Positions 60,601-64,000 of a stretch of DNA of 64,000 nt are shown one piece after another. The translations under genes and the position numbers were made by a program. Every line of letters starts with the position of its first letter. Position 1 is the first letter of the stretch. Under the pieces are notes generated by a model that did no database searches, was not told where the DNA came from, and saw only the letters and a program-made list of their open reading frames with translations. Source of the stretch: Daphnia pulex. Lineage: Eukaryota > Arthropoda > Branchiopoda > Diplostraca > Daphniidae. Location of the stretch: positions 6,882,001 through 6,946,000 of the forward strand of contig NC_060020.1 of assembly GCF_021134715.1 (NCBI RefSeq), given 5' to 3'.

Positions 60601-63117
60601 CCTATTCTCCCTCCTACGCCAGCGTTTGTTGCGCTGATAGGCGCCGAACGGCGTCGTCTTTGGGCGAGGTTTCTCTCTAGTGCATTTGAGTGACCCACCA
60701 CCTGCTATATAGGGAAATCAGAAAAAGGGGGAAGACATTTTCAAAAGGACGGCAGGGAAACTTAGATGTCTTTGAATATTAAACTTTTTTTTCCTGGTCG
60801 ATGCGCGTTCGCTGCTTCCAATCAAAGAGTTTTTCACCGACAGCATTCACGTCGTCCACACATGAATGAAAAGGAATGGATCAAATAGGAACTTTTTTTT
60901 TCTTTGGCTTTCGGGTTTGAATGACGCGCCGTCATTCCTGTGGAGCGGAGAAAGGGGAAGGTAGAAGACGGATTAAGATGCATTGTTGTTTGTTGCATTT
61001 CGTCGATTTGTTTGCATATTTGATTTATTATCAGATTTTCTAAACAGGCTGAGATGGCGTTACAACACCATCACTACGGGGCTTTTCAGGCCCACTGTAT
61101 CGCGTCAGAGTTTATCTTTCGTGCTCGTTCGCTCCTTGTACGTACACCAAGTGTAGAATTGTGGACATATAAAGAAGTATGAATAGGAAGGCAGGCCGAA
61201 CCGTCAGGTTTTTTTTTTCATATGTGAAAAGAAGATTTAGATTTTTTTTCCTTTGGGTTAACCAATAGTTATGAAAACGGCGACTCTTTTATTCGTTTTC
61301 TTATCTTTTCACCTCCTTCCTTTCACGGTTCATAAAATTGGAATCTTTTCTATTTCGAGCCAGACCGGATTGATCTAGAATTCAGTCTTTTGAATAGTTT
61401 CCGTTCTCTTTTGTTGCGACAGAGAAATCATCTGCATACGCACACAGCGTGTGGTCCTGTATGGAGCTGACACGTATTCAAATGTCCTTATTGGAGACGG
61501 AGACGGGCGACGAAAGATGATGTCTCCTCACGTCATCTCCTGCCTTGCAGGGCGTTATAAACCGAGCAGCACTAATACCAAAACCGCGACGACTAGAACG
61601 AAAGGACCTTTGTTTTTTGTCTAAACAGCGAGCAGCTGGCTTTCTGGCGCGTGCCAACGGGAGGATATGACTGGATGATGTTCGGCTGTTGAAAGAGACA
61701 GTGGCAGTCGGTTAATTATACGTCTCACGTTGTCAGTACTTTCTCAGCCTCTGTGAAACGCACCGGACTGAAAGCCAAGCTGTGTGAAACACTGTACAAT
61801 ATATCTATAGCATTCTAGCTCTGAGCCTGTCCCTTTGAGCCCTGAAATTGAGTCTCAACAGCTGAATACGTTTGATCCTGCAACTAATTTAGTTTCATTC
61901 GCAACCCCGGGAATAATTCGATCGTTTCAATGCAAACTCGATGACTCTTTCTCTTTTGAAATTGCAAATTAGTCTGACGGCGCTCAAGCCGAGTGTTTAA
62001 TACCGATGACGTGCACGTCCCCCTTTTACTCCTGTCTGATTCATGTCTGACATTATTTCATCTGATTCATTTTGACAGGCAATTTCAATGGGATCCGTGA
62101 GTGTGCGTCCGATAAAAACCAAATCCTTTGTATCCGAAAATAATGCCGACCCTTTGAAATCTTTCATCTTGAAATCATTCCATGGCTTCGTGCATCGGTC
62201 GCAGAGGTGATTATGTAATTCTCTCTAATTGCCATCTCCTTCTTCTTCTTCTTCTTCTTCTTCTCCTTTGAGCGTTCTCGTAGCATCTGGAAAATCCAGT
62301 CGGGGAATTTCGATGATAAAAGAAATAAAATAAAAGGGGAAAAAGGAATTGTTAAGCTATGCACCAGGAGCCGATGCCAATTACGTTCTTTAACCCCCTG
62401 GAGACAAGGGAGTAGGAGGGTGTTGAGATATTTAAAAACATTCAGTCAGTCAACGGAAATTGTGTTCCGAGTTCATGTTTGAAAGGGGACGTCTATCGCC
62501 CCATTGCGCTCCAGTCTGTACGCCGTAATAGGGTCATGCTGTCTCTTTTCAACAAATTTAAGATGAAGTCGATGGTGTGTAGTATAGTTATGTGCGCGGC
62601 TTGTCTCGCTAGAAGACACCCATTCACGCATAGATCTTTTCTTTAATTTTAGAAACTCGAGTCCCGCCGTCCATTTTCCTCCTGAGCTATGCACAGCACA
62701 TACTATTTTGGAAAAATCGGCAGGGAGGATGTGTGCCGATCAACTGATGAAGAATCCGTCCGCTAGATGTCCACGCATTGTGACTTCGTCTGCTATGTGA
62801 TGCGCAGCCCAACAACGTTCCTCCCAACCAAGCCCAAGCATTTTACGACTTTTTGGGGATTTGGGAGCATAACTTCGTTCAAAGTTCTGGGGCAGACGTC
62901 TTTGGAGCTCAGTCTACTCCCGCACGAGAACCATGACGTGTCGAATCTCACGCGGCTCTCGACTCGTTGACTCACGAACGTGAAAACCCTTATTATATAT
63001 ACGTGCCTTATAAAGCCGGAGGAGTTGGAATGTGTGTGGTTTTTTATGTGGTGCTCAGGTTTTCGACGTGTCCTATTATGTATTTGGAGCCCACTGACTG
63101 ACTGATGAATAAGGAAA
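57612..63117. other. 5.5-kb region between the LYAR-like gene and EXT1
   Basis: No coding exon supported by a domain. An ATG at 57950 followed by a donor (MSGSSNFIT then gtacgt at 57978) might be a small first exon. A (TTC)n run lies at 62238-62264. The stretch next to 63117 should contain the EXT1 promoter and 5' UTR. Confidence 0.45.
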
Positions 63118-64000
63118 ATGCAGGCTAAACAGCGCTACATTCTCCTTTTCCTTTCCTGTGCCTTCTTAGCATTATGCTATTTCGGAGGCTACAGGTTAAA
63201 AGGACTTTTCCCTGATCGGGGAAGACACTGGCCTTCACTGGATTGCTACATGGACAGTGAAGAACTGATGGAACACAGAGCGTTCTGGTCTCTTCCTCCC
63301 AAGCAGAGACAAGAAGAAGCCAAGGCTAACACCGTCAGAGAGCAGTGTCGAATGGAAACTTGTTTTGATTTCTCAAAGTGTGTCAGCGGTTTCAAAGTCT
63401 ATATTCACCCTGTGGAAGAAACAGTGGCAATGAGCTCAACTTATAGGAAAATATTGAATGTCATAACTGAATCCAGGTACTTTTTCGATGGACTCTTATC
63501 TATTTCATAATGTTCATTGAGATATTTTGTCTGTGTTTGACTTGCGCAGGTATCATACCACAGATGCTAGTCAGGCTTGCCTGTTCATTTTGGGTCTGGA
63601 CACACTGGACCGAGACAGCCTCTCATCAGACTATGTCAGAGGGATGCAGTCAAAGCTCAACAGTTTGCCTCACTGGAATGGGGGGCAAAATCATATTATA
63701 TTCAATTTCTACTCGGGCACCTGGCCCGACTACACTGAAGACCTAGGAATGGACATTGGCCGGGCCATTCTGGCCAAGGCGAGCATTTCAGTGCAGAATT
63801 ATCGGCCTTCATTCGACATATCCCTTCCGTTGGTTCACAAGGAGCATTTGGAGCGAGGCGGCGACATCCTACCCATCTACGCCGAGAACATCCCCGCCGC
63901 ATCAAAGTCCTACCTGCTGGCCTTCAAAGGCAAACGCTACGTTTACGGAATTGGTTCGGAAACTCGCAATTCGCTCTATCATCTTCACAACAGCCGAGAT
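63118..64000 (+). CDS. EXT1: Exostosin-1 (heparan sulfate co-polymerase), 5' part
   Basis: Golgi type II glycosyltransferase that extends heparan sulfate chains (Drosophila tout-velu). Exon 1 is 63118-63476 and exon 2 begins at 63550 after cttgcgcag and runs off the window. The start ATG gives MQAKQRYILLFLSCAFLALC, with the short cytosolic head and single signal anchor typical of EXT1. The stem leads to CRMETCFDFSKC, then exostosin-family blocks: DASQACLFILGLDTLDRDSL, HIIFNFYSGTWPDYTEDLG, AILAKASISVQNYRPSFD, SYLLAFKGKRYVYGIGSETR. No frame defect is seen in the visible part. The catalytic GT47 end and the GT64 half lie beyond the window. Confidence 0.95.

Overview
The window looks like arthropod nuclear DNA, most likely a branchiopod crustacean of the Daphnia type. 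This is inferred from short GT-AG introns (about 55-110 bp), compact multi-exon genes on both strands, and the gene families present: secreted carboxylesterases, a C1q-domain protein, Tyr-rich cuticle-type repeats and a BTB-FLYWCH factor. No organism identification was possible without a database search. All exon coordinates were set by hand from splice signals, reading phase and family similarity.

Left part (1-10.3 kb), minus strand: an intact 14-exon type-B carboxylesterase (79-2851), an acetylcholinesterase-like gene (3650-5978), and a second carboxylesterase copy (about 7464-10283). The second copy is a pseudogene with several frame lesions and a transposon inserted in a coding exon.

Mobile-element block (9.2-16 kb, plus 20.9-25 kb and 37.6-38.4 kb). 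It holds three TA-flanked inverted-repeat elements, and a 2.7-kb Mutator/foldback-like element with a 9-bp target duplication that carries one of them nested inside. It also holds a piggyBac-type MITE (TTAA), a hAT remnant (8-bp target duplication) and a 103-bp perfect hairpin. Between them lies a broken RTRAF (C14orf166) gene copy.

Middle (16.7-30 kb), minus strand: an unusual six-exon gene that reads as a FoxG/sloppy-paired-like forkhead domain followed by Cys-rich unknown sequence and a C-terminal PHD finger, with three places where the frame slips. Then come a decayed Tyr-rich repeat gene and a TMEM256 (DUF423) gene with two small indels.

Chromatin and DNA-repair genes (30-37.4 kb), minus strand: a KDM3/JMJD1-type JmjC histone demethylase whose exons are otherwise well preserved, but with three in-frame TAG codons, a frame slip and a missing 3' splice AG. 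Directly upstream is an ANKLE1-like LEM/GIY-YIG endonuclease with an intact four-exon frame.

Right part, plus strand: a C1q-domain gene (42.5-43.1 kb), about 10 kb of gene-poor low-complexity DNA containing a chimeric segmental duplication, a BTB-FLYWCH gene (53.7-55.2 kb), a modular nuclear-type protein with a LYAR-like C-terminus (55.8-57.6 kb), about 5.5 kb without coding signal, and the 5' end of exostosin EXT1 (63.1 kb to the window edge).

The genes do not form one pathway. The clear themes are a local cluster of carboxylesterase/cholinesterase paralogues, dense recent transposition, and a set of conserved genes (KDM3, RTRAF, TMEM256, forkhead-PHD) carrying lesions while neighbouring genes are intact.
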